DNA of 64,000 bases from Callorhinus ursinus (taxonomy: Eukaryota > Chordata > Mammalia > Carnivora > Otariidae): assembly GCF_003265705.1 (NCBI RefSeq), contig NW_020312848.1, positions 51,276,545 to 51,340,544 on the forward strand, in the 5' to 3' direction. A model generated the notes under the pieces. The model was not told where the DNA came from. It did no database searches and worked only from the letters and a program-made list of their open reading frames with translations. Both the position numbers and the translations under genes were made by a program. Positions 1-11,679 of this stretch are shown piece after piece. Numbering within the stretch: the first letter of the stretch is position 1; each line of letters opens with the position of its first letter.

Positions 1-668
1 TCCCTTTTTAAAAAAAAAAAACATTTTTCATTTTTCATTTTTAGAGTCATATTTTATCCCTTCATAGTAGTTACCCTTATTTTTGGCATACATATATAAG
101 TTGTTCTCTCTTTAAAATTTTGAGGTACAGTTTCTTCTAACAGATCAAAATATACCCTAAATCACTAGTGTATGGCTTTGTTCTAGTCTCCTGCCTGATC
201 ACATTCTCTCCCTTTTTCCTTTTTTTTTTCTTTTCTTAAATCTTCTTTCTTTTTTCAAACAACTTATCTTACCAAGTCCTTTTATAAAACCTTTTATAAT
301 TTTCATCTTTACAGTCATCTTCCATCCCTTCATTGTATCAACCCTTATTTTGTACATATATGTCTTTCTTCCTTTAAAATTTTAGGAGGCACTTTTTTCT
401 AACAGAACAAAATACGCCCAAAATCTAGTGTGTGGCACTGATCTATGCACTAGCCTGATCATATTTGATCATATTCTGCTATTTTTGTATTGTTTTGTTT
501 TTGTTTTTATCTTTTTTTTTTTTCTTTTTTCTCTTTCTTTTTTCTTTCTTTCCCTTTCTTTTCCCCTGGTTTCAGGTCTTTTCTGATTTGTATGCAGTAT
601 ATTTGCTGGGGACGTTGTAAACCTGTTAGCATTTCGTTCTCTCATTCATCTATTCTCCTCTGGACAAA
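1..668 (+). promoter_or_regulatory. L1 5'UTR, downstream part
   Basis: T-rich leader of the L1, where mammalian L1s keep their internal RNA polymerase II promoter. The core promoter is probably upstream of the window. The visible part holds an imperfect tandem duplication and, just before ORF1, a long T/C tract (about 510-560). ORF1's ATG at 669 has A at -3, a usable initiation context. Confidence 0.8.
30..475 (+). repeat. Imperfect ~260-bp tandem duplication in L1 5'UTR
   Basis: Two related units follow one another. Anchors that recur are TCCCTTCAT (57 and 325), CTAACAGA (137 and 399) and CCTGATCA (194 and 454), in the same order and 260-268 bp apart. The intervening sequence aligns with many substitutions and small indels, so the duplication predates this copy. 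Confidence 0.8.
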
Positions 669-1568
669 ATGACAAGACGAAAGAAATCACCTCAGCAAAA
701 AGAACAAGAGGTACTACCATCAGCCAGGGACCTACTCAATACAGACATTAGTATGATGTCGGACCTAGAGTTCAGAATCATGACTTTAAAGATACTAGCT
801 GGGCTTGAAAAAAGCGTGGAAGTTATTAGAGAAACCCTTTCTGGAGAAATAAAAGAACTAAAATCTAACCAAATCGAAATCAAAAAGGCTATTGATGAGG
901 TGCAATCAAAAATGGGGGCACTAACTGCTAGGATAAATGAGGCAGAAGAGAGAATCAGCGATATAGAAGACCAAATGATGGAAAATAAAGAGGCTGAGAA
1001 AAAGAGAGAGAAACAACTACAGGATCACGAGGGCAGAATTCGAGAGATAAGTGATACGATAAGACGAAACAACATTAGAATAATTGGGATCCCAGAAGAA
1101 GAAGAAGAGAGAGAGAGGGGGGCAGAAGGTATATTGGAGCAAATTATAGCAGAAAACTTCCCTAATGTGAGGAAGGAAACAGGCATTAAAATCCAGGAGG
1201 CACAGAGAACCCCTCTCAAAATCAATAAAAATAGGTCAACACCCCGACATCTAATAGTAAAACTTACGAGTCTCAGAGACAAAGAGAAAATCCTGAAAGC
1301 AGCTCGGGAGAAGAGATATGTAACCTACAATGGTAGAAACATTAGATTGGCAACAGACCTATCCACAGAGACGTGGCAGGCCAGAAAGGACTGGCAAGAT
1401 ATCTTCAGAGCACTAAACGAGAAAAATATGCAGCCAAGAATACTATATCCAGCTAGGCTATCACTGAAAATAGAAGGAGAGATAAAAAGCTTCCAGAACA
1501 AACAAAAACTAAAGGAATTTGCAAACACGAAACCAGCCCTCCAAGAAATATTGAGAGGGGTCCTCTAA
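669..1568 (+). CDS. LINE-1 ORF1p, RNA-binding chaperone
   Basis: This 299-residue protein would coat L1 RNA as a trimer and act as a nucleic-acid chaperone in the cytoplasmic L1 RNP. Order of parts: a basic N-terminus (MTRRKK); a long charged coiled coil from about residue 45 to 130 (heptad-like E/K/I/L spacing); an RRM-type domain with the [10 protein letters not shown] strand at 134-143 and the PRHLIVKL strand at 192-199; then the C-terminal domain from about 231 to 299 containing YPARL at 260-264. It is shorter than human ORF1p (about 338 residues), mostly in the N-terminal part, but has every domain and no stop. ORF2 follows after 82 bp on the same transcript. Chosen start: first ATG of the open frame with A at -3. 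Confidence 0.95.
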   Translation: MTRRKKSPQQKEQEVLPSARDLLNTDISMMSDLEFRIMTLKILAGLEKSVEVIRETLSGEIKELKSNQIEIKKAIDEVQSKMGALTARINEAEERISDIEDQMMENKEAEKKREKQLQDHEGRIREISDTIRRNNIRIIGIPEEEEERERGAEGILEQIIAENFPNVRKETGIKIQEAQRTPLKINKNRSTPRHLIVKLTSLRDKEKILKAAREKRYVTYNGRNIRLATDLSTETWQARKDWQDIFRALNEKNMQPRILYPARLSLKIEGEIKSFQNKQKLKEFANTKPALQEILRGVL

Positions 1569-1650
1569 GCAAAGAGAGAACCTAAAAGCAGCAAAGAGCA
1601 GAAACGAACACAGACAACAGACAGTTAACAGTCACCTTACAGGTAATACA

Positions 1651-4600
1651 ATGGCACTAAATTCATACCTTTCAATAGTTACCCTGAATGTAAATGGGCT
1701 CAATGCCCCAATCAAAAGACACAGGCTATCAGATTGGATTAAAAAACAAGACCCATCAATATGCTGTCTGCAAGAGACTCATTTTAGACGCAAAGACACC
1801 CCCAGATTGAAAGTGAGGGGGTGGAAAACCATTTACCATGCTAATGGACACCAAAAGAAAGCTGGGGTGGCAATCCTTATGTCAGACAAACTAGATTTTA
1901 AACCAAAGACTGTAATAAGAGATGAGGAAGGACACTATATCCTACTTAAAGGGTCTATCCAACAAGAAGATCTAACAATTGTAAATATCTATGCCCCGAA
2001 CATGGGAGCAGCCAATTATATAAGGCAATTAATAACAAAAGCAAAGAAACACATTGACAACAATACAATAATAGTGGGGGACTTTAACACCCCCCTGACT
2101 GAAATGGACAGATCATCTAAGCAAAAGATCAACAAGGAAATAAAGACTTTAAATGACACACTGGACCAAATGGACTTCACAGACATATTCAGAACATTCC
2201 ATCCCAAAGCAACGGAATACACATTCTTCTCTAGTGCCCATGGAACATTCTCCAGAATTGATCACATCCTAGGTCACAAATCAGGTCTCAACCGGTACCA
2301 AAAGATTGGGATCATTCCCTGCATATTTTCAGACCACAATGCTTTGAAACTAGAACTCAACCACAAGAGGAAAGTCGGAAAAAACTCAAATACATGGAGG
2401 CTAAAGAGCATCCTACTAAAGAATGAATGGGTCAACCAAGAAATTAAAAAAGAATTAAAAAAATTCATGGAAACCAATGAAAATGAAAACACAACTGTTC
2501 AAAATCTTTGGGATACAGCAAAGGCAGTCCTGAGAGGAAAGTATATAGCAATACAAGCCTTTCTCAAGAAACAAGAAAGGTCTCAAATACACAACCTAAC
2601 CCTACACCTAAAGGAGCTGGAGAAAGAACAGCAAATAAAGCCTAAACCCAGCAGGAGAAGAGAAATCATAAAGATCAGAGCAGAAATCAATGAACTAGAA
2701 ACCAAAAGAACAGTAGAACAGATCAACGAAACTAGGAGCTGGTTCTTTGAAAGAATGAACAAGATTGATAAACCCCTGGCCAGACTGATCAAAAAGAAAA
2801 GAGAAATGACCCAAATCAACAAAATCATGAATGAAAGAGGAGAGATCACAACCAACACCAAAGAAATACAAACAATTATAAGAACATATTATGAGCAACT
2901 CTATGCCAGCAAATTAGAGAACCTGGAAGAAATGGGTGCATTCCTAGAGATGTATCAACTACCAAAATTGAACCAGGAAGAAATAGAAAACCTGAACAGA
3001 CCTATAACCACTAAGGAAATTGAAACAGTCATCAAAAATCTCCCAAGAAACAAAAGCCCAGGGCCAGACGGCTTCCCGGGGGAATTCTATCAGACATTTC
3101 AAGAAGAATTAATACCTATTCTCCTGAAACTGTTCCAAAAAATAGAAATGGAAGGGAAACTTCCAAACTCATTTTATGAGGCCAGCATTACCTTGATCCC
3201 AAAACCAGACAAAGACCCCATCAAAAAAGAGAATTACAGACCAATATCCTTGATGAACATGGATGCAAAAATTCTCACCAAAATACTAGCCAATAGGATC
3301 CAACAGTACATTAAAAGGATTATTCACCATGACCAAGTGGGATTTATTCCTGGGCTGCAAGGCTGGTTCAACATCCGCAAATCAATCAACGTGATACAAT
3401 ACATTAACAAAAGAAAGAACAAGAGTCATATGATCCTCTCAACAGATGCAGAAAAAGCATTTGACAAAGTACAACATCCTTTCTTGATCAAAACTCTTCA
3501 GAGTATAGGGATAGAGGGTACATACCTCAATATCATAAAAGCCATCTATGAAAAACCTACAGCGAGTATCATTCTCAATGGGGAAAGGCTGAGAGCCTTT
3601 CCCCTAAGGTCAGGAACGCGGCAGGGATGTCCACTCTCACCACTGCTATTCAACATAGTATTAGAAGTCCTAGCCACAGCAATCAGACAACAAAAAGAAA
3701 TCAAAGGCATCCAAATCGGCAAAGAGGAAGTCAAACTCTCACTCTTTGCAGATGATATGATACTGTACGTGGAAAACCCAAAAGACTCCACCCCAAAACT
3801 GCTAGAACTCATACAGGAATTCAGTAAAGTAGCAGGATATAAAATCAATGCACAGATATCAGTGGCATTCCTATACACCAACAACAAGACAGAAGAGAGA
3901 CAAATCAAGGAGTCTATCCCATTTACAATTGCACCCAAAACCATTAGATACCTAGGAATAAATCTAACCAAAGAGACAAAGGATCTGTACTCAGAAAACT
4001 ATAAAATACTCATGAAAGAAATTGAAGAAGACACAAAGAAATGGAAAAACGTTCCATGCTCATGGATTGGGAGAATCAACATTGTGAAGATGTCAATGCT
4101 ACCTAGAGCAGTCTACACGTTCAATGCAATCCCCATCAAAATACCATCCACTTTTTTCAAAGAAATGGAACAAATAATCCTAAAATTTGTATGGAACCAG
4201 AAGAGACCCCGAATAGCCAGAGGAATACTGAAAAAGAAAAGCAAAGCTGGCGGCATCACAATTCCAGACTTCCAGCTCTATTACAAAGCTGTCATCATCA
4301 AGACAGTATGGTACTGGCACAAAAACAGACGCATAGATCAATGGAACAGAATCGAGAGCCCAGAAATGGACCCTCAACTCTATGGTCAACTTATTTTTGA
4401 CAAAGCAGGAAAGAATGTCCAATGGCAAAAAGACAGTCTCTTCAACAAATGGTGTTGGGAAAATTGGACAGCCACATGCAGAAGAATGAAACTGGACCAT
4501 TTCCTTACACCACACACAAGAATAGACTCCAAATGGTTGAAAGACCTAAACGTGAGACAGGAGTCCATCCAAATCCTAAAGGAGAACACAGGTAGCAACC

Positions 4601-5466
4601 TTTTCGACCTTAGCCGCAGCAACTTCTTCCTAGAAACATCGCCAAAGGCACGGGAAGCCAGGGCAAAAATGAACTATTGGGATTTCATCAAGATAAAAAG
4701 CTTTTGCACAGCAAAAGAAACAGTCCACAAAACCAAAAGACAACCGACAGAATGGGAGAAAATATTTGCAAACGACATATCAGATAAAGGGCTAGTATCC
4801 AAAATCTATAAAGAACTTATCAAACTCAACACCCAAAGAACAAATAATCCAATCAAGAAATGGGCAGAAGACATGAACAGACATTTCTCCAAAGAAGACA
4901 TCCAAATGGCCAACAGGCACATGAAAAAGTGCTCAACATCACTCGGCATCAGGGAAATCCAAATCAAAACCTCAATGAGATACCACCTCACACCCGTCAG
5001 AATGGCTAAAATTAACAAGTCAGGGAACGACAGATGTTGGCGGGGATGTGGAGAAAGGGGAACCCTCCTACACTGTTGGTGGGAATGCAAGCTGGTGCAA
5101 CCCCTCTGGAAAACAGTATGGAGGTTCCTCAAACAGTTGAAATTAGAGCTACCATTCGATCCAGCAATTGCACTACTGGGTATTTACCACAAAGATACAA
5201 ATGTAGGGACCCGAAGGGGTACATGTACCCCAATGTTTATAGCAGCAATGTCCACAATAGCCAAACTGTGGAAAGAGCCAAGATGCCCATCGACAGATGA
5301 ATGGATAAAGAAGATGTGGTATATATACACAATGGAATATTATGCAGCCATCAAAAGGAATGAGATCTTGCCATTTGCAACGACGTGGATGGAACTGGAG
5401 GGTGTTATGCTGAGTGAAATAAGTCAATCAGAGAAAGACATGTATCACATGACCTCACTGATATGA
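1651..5466 (+). CDS. LINE-1 ORF2p, endonuclease and reverse transcriptase
   Basis: This 1271-residue protein nicks target DNA and reverse-transcribes L1 RNA at the nick. The N-terminal APE-type endonuclease (about 1-238) keeps N13, E42, Y114, D144 and N146 (GDFN), D204 (RIDH), D228 and H229 (SDH). The reverse transcriptase (about 500-770) keeps NYRPISL, the motif A aspartate D599 in [19 protein letters not shown], and the FADD box with D701 and D702. The C-terminal cysteine domain starts near C1129 (CWRGCG, then HCWWEC). Each residue sits one position before its human counterpart. The ATG at 1651 has A at -3 and G at +4. Translation probably depends on unconventional reinitiation after ORF1, as in other L1s. 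No disabling change is visible; activity is inferred. Confidence 0.96.
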   Translation: MALNSYLSIVTLNVNGLNAPIKRHRLSDWIKKQDPSICCLQETHFRRKDTPRLKVRGWKTIYHANGHQKKAGVAILMSDKLDFKPKTVIRDEEGHYILLKGSIQQEDLTIVNIYAPNMGAANYIRQLITKAKKHIDNNTIIVGDFNTPLTEMDRSSKQKINKEIKTLNDTLDQMDFTDIFRTFHPKATEYTFFSSAHGTFSRIDHILGHKSGLNRYQKIGIIPCIFSDHNALKLELNHKRKVGKNSNTWRLKSILLKNEWVNQEIKKELKKFMETNENENTTVQNLWDTAKAVLRGKYIAIQAFLKKQERSQIHNLTLHLKELEKEQQIKPKPSRRREIIKIRAEINELETKRTVEQINETRSWFFERMNKIDKPLARLIKKKREMTQINKIMNERGEITTNTKEIQTIIRTYYEQLYASKLENLEEMGAFLEMYQLPKLNQEEIENLNRPITTKEIETVIKNLPRNKSPGPDGFPGEFYQTFQEELIPILLKLFQKIEMEGKLPNSFYEASITLIPKPDKDPIKKENYRPISLMNMDAKILTKILANRIQQYIKRIIHHDQVGFIPGLQGWFNIRKSINVIQYINKRKNKSHMILSTDAEKAFDKVQHPFLIKTLQSIGIEGTYLNIIKAIYEKPTASIILNGERLRAFPLRSGTRQGCPLSPLLFNIVLEVLATAIRQQKEIKGIQIGKEEVKLSLFADDMILYVENPKDSTPKLLELIQEFSKVAGYKINAQISVAFLYTNNKTEERQIKESIPFTIAPKTIRYLGINLTKETKDLYSENYKILMKEIEEDTKKWKNVPCSWIGRINIVKMSMLPRAVYTFNAIPIKIPSTFFKEMEQIILKFVWNQKRPRIARGILKKKSKAGGITIPDFQLYYKAVIIKTVWYWHKNRRIDQWNRIESPEMDPQLYGQLIFDKAGKNVQWQKDSLFNKWCWENWTATCRRMKLDHFLTPHTRIDSKWLKDLNVRQESIQILKENTGSNLFDLSRSNFFLETSPKAREARAKMNYWDFIKIKSFCTAKETVHKTKRQPTEWEKIFANDISDKGLVSKIYKELIKLNTQRTNNPIKKWAEDMNRHFSKEDIQMANRHMKKCSTSLGIREIQIKTSMRYHLTPVRMAKINKSGNDRCWRGCGERGTLLHCWWECKLVQPLWKTVWRFLKQLKLELPFDPAIALLGIYHKDTNVGTRRGTCTPMFIAAMSTIAKLWKEPRCPSTDEWIKKMWYIYTMEYYAAIKRNEILPFATTWMELEGVMLSEISQSEKDMYHMTSLI

Positions 5467-5925
5467 GGAATTCTTAATCTCAGGAAACAAACTGAGTGTT
5501 ACTGGAGTGGTTGGGGGTGGGAGGGATGGGATGGCTGGGTGATAGACACTGGGGAGGGTATGTGCTACAGTGAGCGCTGTGAATTGTGCAAGATTGTTGA
5601 ATCACAGATCTGTACTTCTGAAACAAATAACGCAACATATTTTAAGAAAAAAGGAAAAGAAGAAGATAACAGGAGAGGAAGAAAAGGGGAGTATGTCAGA
5701 GGGGGAGACGAACCATGAGAGATTATTGACTCTGAATAACAAACTGAGGGTTCTAGAGGGTAGGGGGGTGGGGGGATGGGTTAGCCTGGTGATGGGTATT
5801 GAGGAGGGCACGTTTTGCATGGTGCACTGGGTGTTATGAACAAACAATGAATCATGGAACACTGCATCAAAAACTAATGATGTAATATATGGTGATTAAC
5901 ATAACAATAAAAAATTAAAAAAAAA
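5467..5925 (+). other. L1 3'UTR with two related G-rich units
   Basis: Two homologous blocks lie in tandem, about 5475-5645 and 5700-5915. Each runs AAACAAACTGAG-like start, G-rich tract, GGTGATRG, GAGGG, then a GAATCA-containing end. The same two-block layout is in the copies at 45.3 kb and 52.6 kb, while the older L1 ending at 23.4 kb has only one block. Confidence 0.85.
5906..5911 (+). promoter_or_regulatory. L1 polyadenylation signal AATAAA
   Basis: AATAAA immediately precedes the A-rich tail that ends the L1 at about 5925. Confidence 0.8.
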
Positions 5926-7300
5926 TTTTATATAAACTATAAACATTATGTACATAGTAATTATTTTTATTAAAATCATATCCAATCTGCAAAAATTCTA
6001 GTGATTAGAACTTTAAACCAACAGGGAATGCCTTGAGAAAGAAGACAGACTTTAAATGATTAGGGCATAACCTTTCTCCTGCTGAACTCTGAAATTTTAA
6101 TTCAGTATAATATTAATATCCTGGAGTGGCCTCTGCATAATTCTGTATTTCCTTCATTTCCTGTACTTCAAAAAAAGATGTAGAAAATAAGTGATTGTGT
6201 GAAATTGGTCAGCTTCTGAAACACAAGCTGCTGTCATGAATATTTCATTTATTGAAAATATTTTCAAGCTTATCCTTTTCAACAATCCCACATCATGATG
6301 CTTTATTTCCCCTGCCTGTGACAGGTATCATTACTAATCTCATACAGCTGCTCATTTCCTCCACACCAGAGCAGTTATTGGATGTCCTACAACATGGTAG
6401 CCAATCCTGACACTCATGAGAAATACTATCACAAATACATAAACGACTATAAATAAAGCAAAGAGTATTAAAACATCACAGGTTATAAAGGATGCATCTT
6501 AAGTCTGAGAAATGCAATAAATAACCAGGTTGCTAGAGAATGAAAAGAAGAAACAATCACCACCTGGTTCAAAACCACAATTTAATCAACTTACAGAGCC
6601 AGTAAATCCAGTACCCAGATTTTGGGTTTTAATGCCATTCCTCACTAAAACGAACCAGGACTCCTTTGGAAAAAAAAAAAAAAGGCTGACTCCAGGGCTA
6701 AGCAGAGAAGGCACACAATGACCCTGGAGCACCTGATTATGCCAGAAAGTATAGAAATGCTAAGAAAAGTCTCAAGGACTCAGAATTATAAACCACTGGG
6801 GGGAGAGAGGAACAGAAAAATAATAAATACAGAAGGAAACGGTGAGCGAAGGAAAGGTTTCTAGAGTAGAATGCGGAAAGCTGACTGGTAAAAGTGGAGA
6901 AGCCGCTGGTATTAAAATATCCTCATTCTGCAACTGCTGCAATAAAGCCTGGGTCAGGCAAGAATTATCAACAGATGCTAAATCAGGAGGAGAAATTTCC
7001 TTTAGGAGCAGAATATATGCATGGTTCAAAATGTCTCAGATGGCTCACCAGTAACAAGGGGAAAATTAGTAACTATAAAATGGAGAAACTGGACAACACC
7101 TTGACCAGGTGGACAGTGAGTGCTTCCAGATATGATCTCTGAAAAGGAAACATCATTGACAAAGTATTCTGCCTGGGAAGGTATAATCTGAATGTAAATC
7201 ATGAGGAAACAGCATATTTATCTCAAATGACAGGCATACTATTCAAAAAAAAAAAAAGAGGTAAATGTTGTATTCTTCAAATATACCAATGTTATAAAAG
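5926..7300. other. No gene seen; unassigned DNA
   Basis: AT-rich sequence downstream of the L1. Open frames are short and without recognisable domains. Two A-runs occur near 6670 and 7245. The part from about 6500 may be the diverged upstream portion of the old L1-like tail that follows. Confidence 0.5.
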
Positions 7301-7309
7301 ACAAATAGG

Positions 7310-7670
7310 TTGAAGGATTTTTACAGAATAAAGAGACTAAGGAAACACAACAACCAAATGCAATACTTGGTCCTACACTGGATACTGTGCAGGAGAGAAA
7401 AAATAAATGCTTCCAAAATACATTATTGGCTGCACTGCCAAAATTTAAATACGGATGTTAGTGAGATAATAGATTACAATGCTGCTAGATTTACTGAGGT
7501 TAAAAACTATACTATGGTGATATAAGAAAATACCATATTCTTAGGAAATCGCACTTAAATATTTAATGGTAAAGAAGGGCAATGACAGCAAATTACTCCC
7601 AAAAGAATGAATATATATTCTGCGTGTGTGTGTGTGCATGCACATTTGTGTGTAAGTGTACACAAAAGTA
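7310..7670 (+). mobile_element. Ancient L1-like 3' end
   Basis: Contains the order ACAACCAAATGCAATA, TGGTCCT, ACTATGGTGAT and TTCTTAGGAAAT, typical of old L1M-class 3' ends. A related block at 34.5-35.15 kb shares the order. Its terminal GT-rich stretch (about 7625-7640) is a short microsatellite. Family assignment is tentative. Confidence 0.4.
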
Positions 7671-7849
7671 AACACAAAATTCAGCAAATGTGAGGGAGGC
7701 AGAGGAATCAGACGGGGAGGTACATGGATGGGCATGAGGTACCCTTGGTCCTGGTGAGAGGCGCATGACTTCAGCTTCTTAGTATGCTTTATAACTATAT
7801 GTATGCGACAGATACTCTTATGTGTGCAAAATAACACATTAGAAAGGAG

Positions 7850-8130
7850 AACGAAGGAAAAAATAATGCTCTGTAAATTGCTTTATTAATTCCTTCAAAA
7901 CTACTGTAAGATATGAAAAGTCCTCACAATGCAAGAATAGGACATAGACTAATTAGTATTCCTAATGCAATAATCATCAATCTGTTTTTATAACACTGGG
8001 TTAAAAATGTAATACTGGTTTTTAAGCCCAGTTCTTTAGTTTTCTTTCTTCCTCCTCAATTTAATAGTACCTTTTCCCCCCAACTGGTTTTTGTCTTCTT
8101 TAAATGTAACACATAGTTAACAAGTTTAAT
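7850..8130. other. No feature seen
   Basis: AT-rich unique-looking DNA without a recognisable repeat or gene. Confidence 0.5.
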
Positions 8131-8134
8131 ACAA

Positions 8135-8350
8135 ATAGTTATTGTAGTTAACATATTGCTAAGTGCCAGGAACCATGCTAATAAGCATTTGATCTCTCTC
8201 TTTAAATTTTACAATCACTCTTAGGAAATATTATGTTATTTCCCCTCTTTTCAGTTAGAGAAAAACCAGGAACAAAGGTTAAGTAACTTGCCCAAGGTCA
8301 AACAGCTAGCAAGGGTTAGACTTAGAATGTGAATGCAGAGAATGTCACAC
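8135..8350 (-). mobile_element. MIR SINE fossil, reverse orientation
   Basis: Reads GTTAAGTAACTTGCCCAAGG then TCAAACAGCTAGCAAG, the reverse complement of the MIR core. It is preceded by the usual block around GTGCCAGGAACCATGCTAA. Diverged, ancient. Confidence 0.85.
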
Positions 8351-8799
8351 CAAACTCCATACTTGAAAACACCATGCTTCATTGTGTCTTTATTACCTTC
8401 CTGAACTTAAGATTCTGACCTCAAATCGTTCTTGCACTGAAAACATAGGTAAAATGCCCACATAGTACTTTAAATCCAGTATTTTAAGTCAGTTGGTAAA
8501 AAATAAATTATGGCTATTATTTCTATTCAGTGTGGGCAGAAAATGCTGTATTTAAAATTTAGAAAGTAACACTGCCTTAGATTTGAATTCCCTGCTTCTT
8601 CCTCTGACCACTCATGGAGGGAAAAAAAGGTGTTGCTGAGTAATTGAAATGCTACCAGAGACAAAGCCATGAATAGAAACCATATTAAAATATTCTCAAT
8701 CTATATAGACTAGATAATCCACATTTTTAAAATACTTAGTATGCTATTCAGAAAAGGCTGATTTTGCTAGATACAGAAAAAGAGGCTTCTAGCATGGTA

Positions 8800-9325
8800 T
8801 GATCGTTGATAAACAGTGGCCATAAGTCATTTTGTGGTTGCCCAGCATCCAGCCCCCTTCCTGACAGCACCTCAAGCCCCTTTTGGGGAATTTTCTATCC
8901 TACCATGTACTCTTGGTGGGAGCATACATCCAAGTACATGCTCTCCAACTATGGAAACCAAAGGCATCCTCTGGAGGCTGCTTCCAGAGAACTTCTGCTC
9001 ACTCCCTGGTGTAGGCTGGTGGGCACATAACCCAAGCTTAGCCAGTCAGACACAATCTCTTAGGACTTTGGTATATTAAGTAGAGTCCATGCATATACTA
9101 AAGATGTAGTTAGAATTGATTCAGGTCAGCAACTGAGCCTGTGTATTTTTGCTGAGTATTCCTGCTACCAAGATCTTCAGAACTCCCTGTCTTCCCTCTG
9201 TTCCAAGACTAACTATGCAGCCTCCCTTCAATCCAGAGAGCTTCTCCCATCCCAGATACTTCTAATAAATTCCTTTTTTGCTTTTAAGTCAGAGTCTGTT
9301 TCCTGTGTGGGCAATGATAATAACA
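8800..9325 (+). mobile_element. Possible LTR-like ancient repeat
   Basis: A block richer in GC than its surroundings. It contains GCACATAACCCAAGCTTAGCC and ends with AATAAATTCC plus a T-run, a pattern seen at the 3' ends of old LTR-type repeats. A second block with a similar end lies at 20330-20645. Open frames here lack any recognisable domain. Confidence 0.3.
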
Positions 9326-9398
9326 AATGTGATAAATATATAAAATAAAATATAAGGACATAAGGGTATAAAATTATCTAATTTTATTTATCATTTCT

Positions 9399-9566
9399 TT
9401 GAATGACTTTTATACTTTTTTTTTCTTTTTTCAGTAGGCTCCATGCCCAGTGTGGAGCCCAACGTGGGGCTTGAACTCACAACCCTGAGATCAAGACCTA
9501 AGCTGAGATCAAGAGTCGGATGCTCAACGGACTGAGACACCCAGGTTCCCCTTGAATGACTTTTAT
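9399..9566 (-). mobile_element. Can-SINE, reverse, with 15-bp TSD
   Basis: The element (about 9414-9551) reads T-run, GGCTCCATGCC, GACACCCAGG. It is flanked by identical copies of TTGAATGACTTTTAT at 9399-9413 and 9552-9566. An older, shorter type with a poor CT tract. Confidence 0.9.
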
Positions 9567-9569
9567 TCT

Positions 9570-10310
9570 TATCCATTGGTTTGGTAGAGTGTAAAATATG
9601 TTGGCCAAAAAATCTGAAGATCTGGAATCTAGTCCAGGGTTTCCACCAACTGGCTTTAACACCTAAAGTTGAATTCACTCTTGTTTTTTGATATCTTTTT
9701 TCTCATCTATACATTAAGGTGGTTTGAACTGCAAGTTTTCTTGCACTCATAAAATATTATGTCTTATAAAAAAGATCAGATTCTTAATAACAATACCAAT
9801 AGCATAGATCTTCTTTCAAGAAATTAGCACGTGGATGTTATTGAATTTAGTATTTCCCATTCTTTTTAAATAATATTGTTTTTTACACAAATAAAATGTT
9901 AGAGTTGTTTCTGACACGACAAACAGAAATCTCATAGTTTCAGACTATTTCCCTAAGGGAATAACATCGCATGCCTCAGAAGATTTAGCTGTAAGAAATA
10001 CACAGATTTGAAATAGCATTGCTCAGTAAATACCATTATATTTACAAGATCACAGGCAAAGCAATGCATCTTCTATAAATTTTTACATTTTCATTTACAT
10101 TTCATTTACATTTTACATCACAATATTCTCCTGAAATGTGCTTTCCTTCTTGTTTTCCAATGTATAATGCCATCCTTACACAAAAGTTTCAAGTTTAAGA
10201 GAATAAATAATTCCTTTTAAAATTCATTAATGGTTTGATAGACATGTTTGCTAACTCTGTATAAAATTGTTTGGTTCACTTACTAGGTAATATATCCTTA
10301 ACAGTACCAG
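9570..10310. other. No gene seen
   Basis: AT-rich sequence without a recognised repeat, apart from a short ATTTACATTTTCATTTACAT-like iteration at about 10080-10120. Confidence 0.5.
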
Positions 10311-10539
10311 GGGTTCAATTTTTCTTTTTTTTTTTTAAGATTTTATTCATTTATTTGAGAGAGAGAGAATGAGAGATAGAGAGTACGAGAGGGAAGAGGG
10401 TCAGAGGGAGAAGCAGACTCCCTGCCGAGCAGGGAGCCCAATGTGAGACTCGATCCCAGGACTCCAGGATCATGGACCTGAGCCGAAGGCAGTCGCGTAA
10501 CCAACTGAGCCACCCAGGCGCCCAGGGTTCAATTTTTCT
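10311..10539 (-). mobile_element. Can-SINE, reverse, with 15-bp TSD
   Basis: The element spans 10326-10524, from its T-rich tail and GA-rich tract to GAGCCACCCAGGCGCC. GGGTTCAATTTTTCT flanks it at 10311-10325 and 10525-10539. Confidence 0.95.
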
Positions 10540-10665
10540 AAAAGACCTAAAATTACTTATGTCAAAGGCAGCCAAAATTTTTAGAACTGGCATGGTTAAC
10601 ATGGATTGGTGAGGATCTAAAATACCAGGGGAGGGCATATCATTAAGTCAAAAAACCAAGACAAG

Positions 10666-10882
10666 GTTATGCCTGGATGGCTCAGTTGGGTAAGCACCTG
10701 ACTCTTGGTTTCAGCTCAGGTCATGATCTTAGGGTCTTGAGATCAAGCCCTGCATCAGGCTCCAGGCTCGGCATGGAGTCTGCTTGAGATTGCCTCCCTT
10801 TCCTCTCCCTCCCTCTTTGCCCCTGTCCCCACTCATTCTCTCTCTCTCTCTTAAATAAATAAAATCTTAAAAAAAAAAATCC
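10666..10882 (+). mobile_element. Can-SINE, forward, older type
   Basis: Begins GCCTGGATGGCTCAG, contains CTTGGTTTCAGCTCAGGTCA, a CT tract, and the AAATAAATAAAATCTT tail. Target-site duplications are not clear. Confidence 0.92.
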
Positions 10883-11026
10883 ACAGAAAAGTACTAGTAT
10901 GAATTCTTTAAAAGTTAAAAAGTGGAGCCATCCTCAAAAAGCCATTCAAACCAAGAAGACTGACAATCATTAAGTCAAGTCTACAAAATAATGGTCATTT
11001 AATATTAACATTTATCAAGCATCAAC

Positions 11027-11236
11027 CATATTTTTGTTTTTTTTAAGATTTTATTTATTTATTTGAGGGAGAGAGAATGAGAGACAGAGAGCACGAGAGG
11101 GAGGAGGGTCAGAGGGAGAAGCGGACTCCCTGCAGGGAGCCCGATGCGGGACTCGATCCCAGGACTCCAGGATCATGACCTGAGCCGAAGGCAGTCGCTT
11201 ATCCAACTGAGCCACCCAGGCGCCCCAAGCATCAAC
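11027..11236 (-). mobile_element. Can-SINE, reverse
   Basis: T-rich tail, GA-rich tract and a GAGCCACCCAGGCGCCCC end. CAAGCATCAAC occurs on both sides (11016-11026 and 11226-11236). Confidence 0.93.
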
Positions 11237-11239
11237 TGC

Positions 11240-11670
11240 ATTTGAAAGCCTATGAGATTTTGTGTCTGTCATGAGTTTTATGTTCCTAAACCTAAGTTTG
11301 AGTATACTATTTGTTACTAACTGTCAACACAATTCAAAACACAGGGAACTCCATCTATCTTGTGAGTCACTATGCTAAATTCCAGGATAGCAAAGAGGAA
11401 CAAGAATTGGTCCCTGGCCTTAAGGCACATATGGCCATGAAAACAGACTCAATATAATATGATAAATTCTAGAAAAGAGATGGTATCTAGTGCTATTGTC
11501 AAGGAAGCAATTAATTCTGTTTGGGCGCAGAGAAAAAGCTATAAAGAAAAAGTGATATATTAAACCTTTATTTAAAATATTAAAAATATGAATACTAAAA
11601 TTCTCATCCAGATAATGAACTTCATAGCCCGTCATAGCTGAATTTAAACCCCATTTCTTTCCCTTGTTGG
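11240..11670. other. No gene seen
   Basis: Unique-looking AT-rich DNA. Confidence 0.5.
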
Positions 11671-11679
11671 CGATGTGAC

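Larger units (their letters stand above)
1..5925 (+). mobile_element. Near full-length LINE-1, both ORFs open
   Basis: An autonomous non-LTR retrotransposon of a young carnivore L1 family. In order it has the 3' part of a pyrimidine-rich 5'UTR, ORF1, an 82-bp spacer, ORF2, a G-rich 3'UTR, AATAAA at 5906 and an A-rich tail to about 5925. The 5' end lies outside the window, so full length and the 5' target-site duplication cannot be checked. Both ORFs lack stops or frameshifts and keep the catalytic residues. Copies of the same family at 41996, 44994, 47711 and 51488 share its bipartite 3'UTR. Retrotransposition competence is inferred from intactness only. Confidence 0.96.

Noticed and set aside
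3546..5132. Antisense open frames of 67-141 codons within ORF2
   Set aside because: Shadows of the real ORF2 on the sense strand.
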